Shown here: positions 55,131-63,053 of the stretch, piece after piece
Position numbering within the stretch: the stretch's first letter is position 1
Layout of the letters: each line of letters begins with the position of its first letter
NCBI GenBank assembly: GCA_963846005.1
Contig: CAWJUH010000005.1
Coordinates: 1 to 64,000 of the forward strand
DNA length: 64,000 nucleotides
From: CAVSUR01 sp963846005
GTDB taxonomy: Bacteria; Actinomycetota; Actinomycetes; Streptosporangiales; Streptosporangiaceae
Reading direction: 5' to 3'
Translations under genes and position numbers: made by a program
The notes under the pieces: model-generated
The model's database searches: none
What the model was told of the DNA's origin: nothing
Seen by the model: only the letters and a program-made list of their open reading frames with translations

Positions 55131-56236
55131 GCCGGTGTCCCGGCCCGCCGCGCTGCCCCGGCCGCCGCCGCGCGGGGCCGGGGCGCCAGCTGCTGCACCG
55201 CATCGCAGGCCTGCGCCGCGGTCACCCCGGCCAGGCACGGGTGCCCGGCCACCGGGCAGCGCACCGCCCGGCTGCCGCGGCAGGGCGCGTCCTGATCGCC
55301 GAGCACGACGCACGGTACCCGGTAGGGCGCCCACGCCGCGGCCGGCACTACCGGCGCGAACAGCGACACCACCGGCGTGCCGACGGCCGCGGCCAGGTGC
55401 GCCGCGCCGGTGTTGCCGACCACCAGCGCGTCCGCGGCGGCCAGCACCCCGGCCAGCTGGGCCAGGCTGGTGCGGCCGCCGAGGTCGGTAGCGCCGCACG
55501 CTTCCGCGACCGCCGCGGTCAGGCCGCGCTCGCCGGCCTCGCCGGTGACCACCACGCGCCGGCCGCGCCGGGCCAGCTCGGCTACGGCGGCCCGCCAGCT
55601 GGCCACCGGCCAGCGCCGGGCCGGCGCGGTGGCGCCGGGATGCGCGGTCACGTAGGGACCCGGCCCGGTCAGCGCGCTCACGTCCGGCAGCGGCCGCCGC
55701 ACGGCCAGCCGGCCGTCGTCACCCGGGGGGAGCGCGAAGCCCGCGGCCGCGGCGAGCGACAGCCCCCGCTCGGCCTCGGGCAAGTCATCCGGCAGCTGAT
55801 GCCGCACATCCAGCAGCGACCCCGGATAGTCCGGGCTGATCGCGGCGATCCGGCCGATCCCGGCCAGCCGCAGTACCAGCGCGGTCGGCAGCGGCGACTG
55901 GTGAAACGAGGTCAAGATGAGCGCATCGGTGCAGCCCAGGGCGGCTAGCCGGGTGCCGAGCGCGGCGATCTCGCCCGGCGTCACCGGCGGCGGATCCAGG
56001 TCGACCCAGGGCGCCCGCCAGGTCAGCACCTGGCCGGCGCCGGGCAGCAGTTGCGCGGCGGCGGCGCCGCGCGGCCCGGCCAGGATGCTCACCCGCCCGC
56101 AGTGCGCGGCCACGGCGCGGACCGCGGGCCCGGCCAGCAGCACGTCGCCGGCGTTGTCCAGCCGGACCACCAGCGCATGGCGCCCGGCGGGGCCGGCCCC
56201 GCCGGCGCGTGACCGGTTTCCGCGCGCCCCGGTCAT
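55127..56236 (-). CDS. Family 9 glycosyltransferase (heptosyltransferase-like)
   Basis: A 369-residue GT-B enzyme: HALVVRLDNAGDVLLAGPAV at the start, then VTAHPGATAPARRWPVASWR, TSLAQLAGVLAAADALVVGN and TGAAHLAAAVGTPVVSLFAP, the GT9 donor-site motifs. Near its end it has a small cysteine cluster (CVVLGDQDAPCRGSRAVRCP plus HPCLAG) typical of the heptosyltransferase family C-terminus. ATG 56236 overlaps the GT2-phosphatase stop. A heptose donor is likely because the ADP-heptose genes are in the same locus. Confidence 0.88.
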   Translation of the reverse strand: MTGARGNRSRAGGAGPAGRHALVVRLDNAGDVLLAGPAVRAVAAHCGRVSILAGPRGAAAAQLLPGAGQVLTWRAPWVDLDPPPVTPGEIAALGTRLAALGCTDALILTSFHQSPLPTALVLRLAGIGRIAAISPDYPGSLLDVRHQLPDDLPEAERGLSLAAAAGFALPPGDDGRLAVRRPLPDVSALTGPGPYVTAHPGATAPARRWPVASWRAAVAELARRGRRVVVTGEAGERGLTAAVAEACGATDLGGRTSLAQLAGVLAAADALVVGNTGAAHLAAAVGTPVVSLFAPVVPAAAWAPYRVPCVVLGDQDAPCRGSRAVRCPVAGHPCLAGVTAAQACDAVQQLAPRPRAAAAGAARRAGTPA

Positions 56237-57762
56237 GCCGGCCCCAGCGCGGACGGCTCCGCCCAGACCGGCGCCGGTGCCCGGCCGCCGGTGACCATGG
56301 CCACCGCGGCCAGCAGGTCCGGTGCCGTGCGCACGCCGGTGGCGTCGGCCGGATCGGTGCCGGCGGCGGGCACCAGCACCCCGCGCGCGCCCGCGGCGCG
56401 GGCCGCGGCGACGTCGGCGGCAATGTCGCCGATCACCGCGCATTCGTGCGGGGCCACGCCGAGCGCGGCGGCCGCGGCGCGCACCATGCCCGGCGCGGGC
56501 TTGCGGCAGCCGCAGCCGTCGCCCGGCGCGTGCGGGCACATCTCGATGACGTCGAACGGCCCGGTCAGCCCGGCCGCCCGGTCGCTCACCGCCCGGGCGG
56601 CGGCGGCGGTCAGCAGCCCGCGGGCGATCCCCGACTGGTTGGTGATCATCCCGACGGCGGCGCCTGCCCGCCGGGCCGCCGCGACCGCCGCCGCGGCGGC
56701 CGGCACCGGCCGGACCAGGGCGGGGTCGCCGTTATACGGCACGTCCTCGATCAGCGTGCCGTCGCGGTCGAACAGCACGGCCCGCGCGGGCGGCGGCCAG
56801 GCCGCCGCCCGGCGCCAGCGCAACGTGCCGCGCAGCCAGTGCCAGCAGGCCAGCCCGGGGATGACGGCGCTGCTGGCCGCCATGACCGCCACCTCCCGCC
56901 GGGTGCGCGGGCCGGGCAGGATCCGCGCCAGCGCGAACTCGGCGGTGCCCGCCGCGGCGAGCCCGGCCGCGACGGCGGCGGCCCGGGGGCGCCGGGCCAG
57001 CGCGAGGCCGGCGGCTGCGGCCGCCGCCCCGGTGATCACCGCGTGCCGGCGCAGGCGGCCGGGCGGCGCTGCCGCCCGCCGGTGCCAGGACGGCCCGTGC
57101 AGCGCCCGCATGAGCGCGTCGTCGGCGTTGCCGCGCTGGGCGCGCACGCTGATCCACGGCGACGCGGGGCGCACCGGGTGCTCGGTCTGCCGCTGGCCGG
57201 CGGCCAGCTCCCAGCCGTCCGCGAGCAGCCGCAGCGCGAGATCGGCGTCCTCGCGGAAGGCGCGGGGGAACCGCTCGTCGAATCCGCCGCAGTCGGCCAG
57301 CGCGGCGCGGCGGCAGGCCATGTCGGCGGTGATCCACTTGGCGCCGGCCAGGCCCGCGGTGGTGCGCTCCCAGTCGGTCAGCCGCCGGGCCGGAACCGGC
57401 ACCGTGATGCGGCCCTGCGAGCCCGCCACCCGGTCACCGAGGCCGGCCAGGTCACCGTCGAGCTGCTGCTTCCAGTCCGGGCCGACCCGCACGTCGTCGT
57501 CCAGGAACGCCACCCACGGAGTGCCGGCCGCGTGCCAGCCGGCGTTCCTGGCGGCGGCCGGCCCGGCGCCGCCGGTCCTGACCACCCGCACCGGGGGACC
57601 GGCCCGGCCGCCGCCGTACTCCAGCGGCCCGTCGGGCCGGGGCCGGTCGTCGGCCAGCACGATCTCCTCCGGGTCGGGACCCTTGGCCGCTGCCAGCGCC
57701 TGCAGGCACTGCGCCAGGCACGACCGCCCGATGGTGGGGATGACCACCGTGTAACGGATCAC
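56233..57762 (-). CDS. Fused family 2 glycosyltransferase and GmhB-type heptose bisphosphate phosphatase
   Basis: A 509-residue two-domain protein. Residues 1-230 are a GT2 domain: TVVIPTIGRSCLAQCLQAL, the metal site VAFLDDDVRVG and GGFDERFPRAFREDADLALR. A hydrophobic middle (about 235-300) could be a membrane hairpin or a linker. Residues about 325-505 are a HAD phosphatase with DRDGTLIED (Asp332, Asp334), GMITNQSGIARGLL and the zinc-binding CPHAPGDGCGCRKPAPGM (from Cys409), the signature of GmhB, which removes the 7-phosphate from heptose 1,7-bisphosphate. GTG 57762 overlaps the carbamoyltransferase stop. It supplies the pathway step missing between the HldE kinase and adenylyltransferase activities. 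Confidence 0.9.
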   Translation of the reverse strand: MIRYTVVIPTIGRSCLAQCLQALAAAKGPDPEEIVLADDRPRPDGPLEYGGGRAGPPVRVVRTGGAGPAAARNAGWHAAGTPWVAFLDDDVRVGPDWKQQLDGDLAGLGDRVAGSQGRITVPVPARRLTDWERTTAGLAGAKWITADMACRRAALADCGGFDERFPRAFREDADLALRLLADGWELAAGQRQTEHPVRPASPWISVRAQRGNADDALMRALHGPSWHRRAAAPPGRLRRHAVITGAAAAAAGLALARRPRAAAVAAGLAAAGTAEFALARILPGPRTRREVAVMAASSAVIPGLACWHWLRGTLRWRRAAAWPPPARAVLFDRDGTLIEDVPYNGDPALVRPVPAAAAAVAAARRAGAAVGMITNQSGIARGLLTAAAARAVSDRAAGLTGPFDVIEMCPHAPGDGCGCRKPAPGMVRAAAAALGVAPHECAVIGDIAADVAAARAAGARGVLVPAAGTDPADATGVRTAPDLLAAVAMVTGGRAPAPVWAEPSALGPA

Positions 57763-59399
57763 GGCTGGCCGGCCGGGGCACGGCGCAGCAGGAAGGGGCC
57801 GATGGCGAGTACATCGACCGGGGTGGAGCCGTAGCACTCCAGCGCGTCCCTGACGTCGTCGACCATCGGCCGGCCCGCGGTGTTGAGGCTGGTGTTCACC
57901 AGCACCGGCAGGCCGGTCCGCCGCTCGAACTCGGTCAGCAGCCGGGCCAGCAGCGGCTGGCTGGCCGGATCGACGGTCTGCACCCGGGCGGTGCCGTCCA
58001 CGTGCACCACCGCGGGGATCTTGTCCTGCCAGCCGGGCTCGACGTCGTGCACGAACAGCATGTACGGGCTGGGCAGCGGCCCGCGGCGGAAGATCCCGGC
58101 CGCCCGCCCGGCCAGCACCATCGGCGCCACCGGCCGGAACTGCTCGCGGCCCTTGACGTCGTTGAGCCGGGCCAGGTTCGCGCGCCGGCCGGGATGGGCC
58201 AGCAACGACCGGTGGCCGAGCGCCCGGGGCCCGTACTCGCTGCGGCCCTGGAACCAGGCCACCAGCGCGTCGGCGGCCAGTGCCTCCGCCACCGCCGCCG
58301 CCAGGTCAGGCGGCCGCTCGTAGCGGAGCCGCGCGGTACGCAGCGCCTGCTCGACCTCGGCGTCGGTGAAGCCGCGGCCGAGATCCGCGCCGGTCATCGA
58401 CCAGGCCGGCTCGCCCGCGGCCGCGGCCAGGTGCAGGGCGGCCCCCAGCGCGGTGCCCGCGTCCCCGGCGGCCGGCTGCACCCACACCTGCCCGAACGGG
58501 CCGCGCTGCGCCAGTACCGTGTTGGCCACGCAGTTCAGCGCGGTACCGCCCGCCATGGCCAGGATGGTGTCACCGGTCTGGTCGTGCAGCCGCCCGGCCA
58601 GCGCCAGCAGCACGTCTTCCAGCACCCGCTGGGCGCTGGCGGCCAGGTCGGCGTGCGCGGCGGTCAGCTCCTCGCCGGTGCGGCGCGGCGGGGCGAGCGC
58701 GCCCCAGTCGACCCGGTGCGCGCGGAAGCCGCCGTCGGTGACGGCCACGCAGGCCCGGACCTGGTCGGCGAAGCGCGGCTTGCCGTACGAAGCGAGTGCC
58801 ATCACCTTGTACTCGTCGCTGGAGCGCAGGAAACCCAGGTGCGCGGTCAGCTCCTCGTACATCAGGCCGAGCGAGTGCGGCAGCGGCTGGGTGGCCAGCA
58901 CCTCCAGCCTGCCGCCGCGGTACCGGCCGGACAGCTGCGAGTCGCGTTCCCCGCGGCCGTCGCAGACCAGCACGCTGCAGTCACGGCCGGGCGCGGCCAG
59001 GCCGGCCGAGGCGGCGTGCGCGACGTGGTGCGGCACGAACCTCGCCCGGCCGGGATCGAGTCCCGGCAGCGCATCGGCCAGGAAGTCCGGCGCCTGCTGC
59101 GCGTAGCTGATCCGCAGGTGGTCCCACGGATCGTCCAGTCCCATGTCGGCAGCCGGGCGGGCCAGTGCCGGGTCGAACGAGAACCCGATCAGGTCCACCT
59201 CGTCCGGGCGGATGCCGCCCTGGGCCAGGCACCAGGCCGCGGCCGCGGCCGGCTGCTCCCAGGCCGAGAACGGCACCGGCCGCTTGCCGTGCTTGCGGCG
59301 GCTGAACCGCTCTTCCTCCGCCGCCGCCACTACCTGGCCGTCGACCAGCAGCGCGGCGGCCGGGTCGTGGAACACCGAGTTGATCCCGAGCACGCGCAA
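57759..59399 (-). CDS. NodU/CmcH-family carbamoyltransferase
   Basis: A 546-residue carbamoyltransferase of the TobZ/NodU type. The TsaD-like N-terminal part has LGINSVFHDPAAALLVDGQV, VPHHVAHAASAGLA (metal-binding histidines), EEERFSRRKHGKRP and MAGGTALNCVANTVL. The C-terminal YrdC-like part has WFQGRSEYGPRALGHRSLLA and the end LVNTSLNTAGRPMVDDVRDA. It transfers a carbamoyl group from carbamoyl phosphate, via a carbamoyl-AMP, to a sugar hydroxyl. TTG 59399 follows GAGGTGAGG by a few bases. It heads the minus-strand operon of glycan genes. Confidence 0.93.
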   Translation of the reverse strand: MRVLGINSVFHDPAAALLVDGQVVAAAEEERFSRRKHGKRPVPFSAWEQPAAAAAWCLAQGGIRPDEVDLIGFSFDPALARPAADMGLDDPWDHLRISYAQQAPDFLADALPGLDPGRARFVPHHVAHAASAGLAAPGRDCSVLVCDGRGERDSQLSGRYRGGRLEVLATQPLPHSLGLMYEELTAHLGFLRSSDEYKVMALASYGKPRFADQVRACVAVTDGGFRAHRVDWGALAPPRRTGEELTAAHADLAASAQRVLEDVLLALAGRLHDQTGDTILAMAGGTALNCVANTVLAQRGPFGQVWVQPAAGDAGTALGAALHLAAAAGEPAWSMTGADLGRGFTDAEVEQALRTARLRYERPPDLAAAVAEALAADALVAWFQGRSEYGPRALGHRSLLAHPGRRANLARLNDVKGREQFRPVAPMVLAGRAAGIFRRGPLPSPYMLFVHDVEPGWQDKIPAVVHVDGTARVQTVDPASQPLLARLLTEFERRTGLPVLVNTSLNTAGRPMVDDVRDALECYGSTPVDVLAIGPFLLRRAPAGQP

Positions 59400-59716
59400 C
59401 GAGCCTCACCTCCCTCGCGGGCCTGAGCGGCTGCCCGGCGCGCTGCCCGGCAAACATCCCCGGCCGGCATAGCTGGCGGCGGAAGCGCCACTGGCGGTAG
59501 CGATGCGCCCGTGGCGGGGCTGGCCGCACTGCGGCACCGGGCCATCCCGCGGCCAGCGGTAATGGTTTATTCAGGCAGGCCACAAGGCCGCCGGGAAGGC
59601 CAGCCGGGGCCGTCTGCGACGGTGGCTGACAACTTGCCCCGGTTTGACCCCATGTTTTAGTTACTCACACTGGGTTAGTGCTCGGGGTCCTTAACCGGAC
59701 GACCGGGGGTGCACCT
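59400..59716. promoter_or_regulatory. Divergent intergenic region of the two glycan operons
   Basis: About 317 bases between the carbamoyltransferase (-) and the GT4 gene (+), so both operons must start here. The AT-richer part is 59560-59680, with TTGACC at 59644-59649 as a possible plus-strand -35 but no good -10 at normal spacing. There is no open reading frame of protein character. Confidence 0.45.
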
Positions 59717-60991
59717 GTGCGAGTACACATGGTTTCCGAACACGCCAGCCCGCTGGCGGCGCTCGGCGGTGCGGATGCCGGCGGCCAGAACGTGCACGTG
59801 GCCGCGCTGGCCGCCGGGCTGGCCCGACGCGGGCACGACATCACCGTCTTCACCCGGCGCGACGAGGCCGGCCCGGACGCCGTCGTGCCGTTCGCGCCCG
59901 GCGTGACCGTCGAGCATGTCCCGGCCGGCCCGCCGCGGCACGTGCCCAAGGACGAGCTGGCGGTGCACATGCCGCAATTCGGGGCGTGGCTGCGCGAGCG
60001 CTGGTCCGCGGCGCCGCCGGACGTCGTGCACGCGCACTTCTGGATGAGCGGGCTGGCCGCGGTACGGGCGGCCGACGGCGCCGTGCCGGTGGTGCAGACC
60101 TTCCACGCGCTCGGCCGGGTCAAGCGCCGGCATCAGGCCCGGGCCGACACCAGCCCGCCGGAGCGCATCGCGGCCGAGCGCGAGGTCGGCCGCCGGGCCG
60201 CGGCGATCATCGCCACGTGCACCGACGAGGTGCGGGAGCTAGCCGGCTACGGCGTCCCCCCGGAGCGCACCTACGTGGTGCCCTGCGGAGTCGACTGCGA
60301 CCGGTTCCGCCCGGACGGCCCGGCCGACGCCGGCGGCCTGTGGCCGGGCGCATCGGCGCGGCCGCGGCGGTGGCCGTCCGCCGCGGGCGACGGCCCGCGG
60401 CTGCGGGTGCTGACCCTCGGCCGGCAGGTGCCGCGCAAGGGCACCGACACGATCATCGCGGCGCTGGCGCAGCTGCCGCAGGCCGACCTGGTGGTGGCCG
60501 GCGGCCCGCCTGCGCGGCTGCTGGACGCCGACCCGGAGATCACCCGGCTGCGGTCCGCGGCCGCGGCGGCGGGGGTCGCGGACCGGGTCAGGTTCGCCGG
60601 CCAGGTGCCGCACGCTCAGATTCCCGCGCTGATCAGGTCGGCGGACGTGGTGGCGTGCGACCCGTGGTACGAGCCGTTCGGGATGGTGACGCTGGAGGCC
60701 ATGGCCTGCGGTGTTGCCGTGGTGGCCTCGGCCGTCGGGGGGCATCTGGACACGGTGTCCGACGGGACGACCGGTCTGCTGGTGCCGCCACGCGACCCGG
60801 CGGCGCTGGCCGCCCGGCTGCGCGACCTGCTGGCCTGGCCGGACTGGCGCCGCTCGCTCGCCGCGGCCGCCGCCCGGCAGGCACGCGGGCGGTACCGCTG
60901 GGAGCAGATCGCGGCGGAGACCGAAGCCGTGTACGCCTGGGTGCGCGCCACCGCCGGGGCGGGGCGGGAATCGGACGGGGTGAGGTCGTGA
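59717..60991 (+). CDS. Family 4 glycosyltransferase
   Basis: A 424-residue GT-B enzyme. The N-terminal part HMVSEHASPLAALGGADAGG and GQNVHVAALAAGLARRGHDI is the acceptor-side pattern of the sucrose-phosphate-synthase-like GT4 subgroup, then HAHFWMSGLAAVRA. The donor part has LTLGRQVPRKGTDTIIAALA, and the EX7E motif is in YEPFGMVTLEAMACGVAVVA, ending with GTTGLLVPPRDP. GTG 59717 follows GGGGGT by seven bases. It starts the plus-strand operon and overlaps gmhA by four bases. Confidence 0.9.
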   Translation: MRVHMVSEHASPLAALGGADAGGQNVHVAALAAGLARRGHDITVFTRRDEAGPDAVVPFAPGVTVEHVPAGPPRHVPKDELAVHMPQFGAWLRERWSAAPPDVVHAHFWMSGLAAVRAADGAVPVVQTFHALGRVKRRHQARADTSPPERIAAEREVGRRAAAIIATCTDEVRELAGYGVPPERTYVVPCGVDCDRFRPDGPADAGGLWPGASARPRRWPSAAGDGPRLRVLTLGRQVPRKGTDTIIAALAQLPQADLVVAGGPPARLLDADPEITRLRSAAAAAGVADRVRFAGQVPHAQIPALIRSADVVACDPWYEPFGMVTLEAMACGVAVVASAVGGHLDTVSDGTTGLLVPPRDPAALAARLRDLLAWPDWRRSLAAAAARQARGRYRWEQIAAETEAVYAWVRATAGAGRESDGVRS

Positions 60992-61584
60992 CGAGCCAGC
61001 ATCTGCGCCTGCTGAGCGACGCGCTGCTGTCCTTCGAGCGGGAGGTGCCGAGGCTCCAGGTGTGGGGCAAGGCCGCCGCGCTCGTCCTCACCAGCGGCGG
61101 CCGCCTGCTGGCCTGCGGCAACGGGGGCAGCGCCGAGCAGGCGCAGCACCTGACGGCCGAACTGGTCGGCCGCTACGCCGACGACCGCCCGCCTTTCTCC
61201 GCCCTGCCGCTGCACGCGGACCCGGCCGCGCTGACCGCCATCGGCAATGACTACGGCCCCGGCGAGGCCTTCGCCCGCCAGGTCCGCGCGCACGGCCGTC
61301 CCGGCGACGTGCTGGTGTGCCTGTCCACCAGCGGATCGAGCGCCAATGTGGTGGCCGCGGCGCAGGCCGCGGCCGGCCTCGGCATGACCACCTGGGCGCT
61401 GACCGGGCCTGCCCCCAATCCGCTGGCCGCGGCCTGCTCCGACGCGATCGGAGTCCGTGCCGCCGCCACCTGCACGATCCAGGAGGTGCACTTGGCCGCC
61501 ATCCACATCCTGTGCGCGGCCGTCGACGCGGCGGTGCGCGAGCAGGCCGGGACGGCGCCGGCGATGGCCAGGGCGCCCCGATGA
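60988..61584 (+). CDS. gmhA: Phosphoheptose isomerase (SIS domain)
   Basis: A 198-residue SIS protein. Landmarks are LLACGNGGSAEQAQHLTAEL (with the catalytic Glu), VCLSTSGSSANVVAAAQAA (sugar-phosphate binding) and TIQEVHLAAIHILCAAVD, which carries the catalytic histidine of GmhA. It converts sedoheptulose 7-phosphate to D-glycero-D-manno-heptose 7-phosphate, the first step to ADP-heptose. GTG 60988 overlaps the preceding GT4 stop and its own stop overlaps hldE. Confidence 0.92.
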   Translation: MTSQHLRLLSDALLSFEREVPRLQVWGKAAALVLTSGGRLLACGNGGSAEQAQHLTAELVGRYADDRPPFSALPLHADPAALTAIGNDYGPGEAFARQVRAHGRPGDVLVCLSTSGSSANVVAAAQAAAGLGMTTWALTGPAPNPLAAACSDAIGVRAAATCTIQEVHLAAIHILCAAVDAAVREQAGTAPAMARAPR

Positions 61585-63053
61585 GAAACGGCCCGCTGGT
61601 CGTGATCGGGGACACCCTGCTGGATGTCGACATCGACGGCAGCGCGGGCCGCCTGGCCCCCGACGCCCCGGTGCCCGTGGTCGACTGCCAGACCGAACGG
61701 CACCGGGCCGGCGGCGCCGGCCTGGCCGCGACGCTCGCGGCGGCCAGCGGCGCCGAGGTCGTGCTGGTCACGGCACTGGGCCGGGACGCGCACGCCGAGC
61801 GGCTGCGGGCCCTGACCGCAGGCCGGATACAGGTCATCGCGCTGCCGCTGCACGGCACGACCCCCGCGAAGATCAGGGTCCGGGCGGCCGGCCAGCCGCT
61901 GGTGCGGCTCGATGCCGGGGACGGCCGGCTGGCCCCGGGCCCGCTGCCCGCCGCTGCGCGGTGCGCGCTGGAGGCGGCGGGCGCCGTCCTGATCTCGGAC
62001 TACGGACGGGGAATGGCCGCGCACCCGGCACTGGCCCCGCTGCTCGCCCGGGCCGGGCGGGAGATCCCGGTCGTCTGGGATCCGCATCCGCGCGGCCCGG
62101 CCGTGGCCGCCGGCACCCGGCTGGCCACCCCCAGCCAGGCCGAGGCCAGGACCTTCGCCGCCGCACTGCCCGGTGACCGCGCCGTCGCGGGCCGGCCGCT
62201 CGGCCAGGCGGCCCGCGACGCCGCGGGCCTGGCCCGGGCCTGGGGGACGGCGGTCGCGGTCACGCTCGGCCCCGGCGGCGCGCTGCTGTCCGCCGGCGAC
62301 AGCGCGCCGTTGCTGATCCCCGGAGCGGGACGCGGCGGGCCCGCGGGGGACACGTGCGGCGCGGGCGACTGCTTCGCCGCTGCCGCGGCGGTCGCCCTGC
62401 GCGGCGGCGCCGTGCTGCCCGAGGCGGTGGAGACGGCCGTGCGGAGCGCCACCGGGTACGTGCAATCCGGCGGTGCAGCGGCGACTCCAGGCCGCACCTA
62501 CCACGCAGGCGCTCCCCGGCCGCGGGCGCAGGACGCGGAGCACGCGCCGGGTGCGGCGGGCGGCCCCCGCGGTATCGGCAGCAGCGGCGCAGGGGAGGAG
62601 GACGGCTGGGCCGCGGTCAGCCGGGCCCGGGCGGCCGGGTGCTCGATCGTGGCGGCCGGCGGCTGCTTCGACGTGCTGCACGCCGGTCACGTGCAGATGC
62701 TGCGCCAGGCCCGCGGACTCGGTGATTTCCTGGTCGTCTGCCTCAACTCCGACGCGTCGGTGCGCGCGCTGAAGGGGCCGGGCCGGCCGCTGGTCCGCGC
62801 GGCCGACCGGGCGGGCGTGCTGCTCGGGCTCGGCAGCGTCGATGCCGTGGTGGTGTTCGACGAGCCGGAGCCGTCCGCGGTGCTGGGCCGGCTGCGGCCG
62901 CAGGTGTGGGTCAAGGGCGCCGACTACGCCCGCGGCGAGCTGGCCGAGGCGGCCGTGGTGCGCAGGCACGGCGGCGAGGTGGTCCTGCTGCCCTACACCG
63001 GAGTGCACTCCACCAGCCAGATCGTGGCGGCGGCCCGCGGCGGGCCGGCATGA
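61581..63053 (+). CDS. hldE: Bifunctional heptose kinase / adenylyltransferase
   Basis: A 490-residue fusion. Residues 1-310 are a PfkB-type kinase: VVIGDTLLDVDIDG, RAGGAGLAATLAAASGAEVV, ISDYGRGM and the ATP/anion site GDTCGAGDCFAAAAAVALRG (Asp263). Residues about 350-490 are a nucleotidyltransferase with AAGGCFDVLHAGHVQMLRQA (HxGH-type motif, His367-His370) and VWVKGADYARGELAEAAVV. It phosphorylates heptose 7-phosphate at C1 and later adenylates heptose 1-phosphate to ADP-heptose. A Gly/Ala-rich linker of about 45 residues joins the halves. ATG 61581 overlaps gmhA. Confidence 0.93.
   Translation: MRNGPLVVIGDTLLDVDIDGSAGRLAPDAPVPVVDCQTERHRAGGAGLAATLAAASGAEVVLVTALGRDAHAERLRALTAGRIQVIALPLHGTTPAKIRVRAAGQPLVRLDAGDGRLAPGPLPAAARCALEAAGAVLISDYGRGMAAHPALAPLLARAGREIPVVWDPHPRGPAVAAGTRLATPSQAEARTFAAALPGDRAVAGRPLGQAARDAAGLARAWGTAVAVTLGPGGALLSAGDSAPLLIPGAGRGGPAGDTCGAGDCFAAAAAVALRGGAVLPEAVETAVRSATGYVQSGGAAATPGRTYHAGAPRPRAQDAEHAPGAAGGPRGIGSSGAGEEDGWAAVSRARAAGCSIVAAGGCFDVLHAGHVQMLRQARGLGDFLVVCLNSDASVRALKGPGRPLVRAADRAGVLLGLGSVDAVVVFDEPEPSAVLGRLRPQVWVKGADYARGELAEAAVVRRHGGEVVLLPYTGVHSTSQIVAAARGGPA

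Noticed and set aside
61581..63053. Two separate genes (sugar kinase and nucleotidyltransferase)
   Set aside because: Both domains read in one frame joined by a Gly/Ala linker, as in bifunctional HldE.
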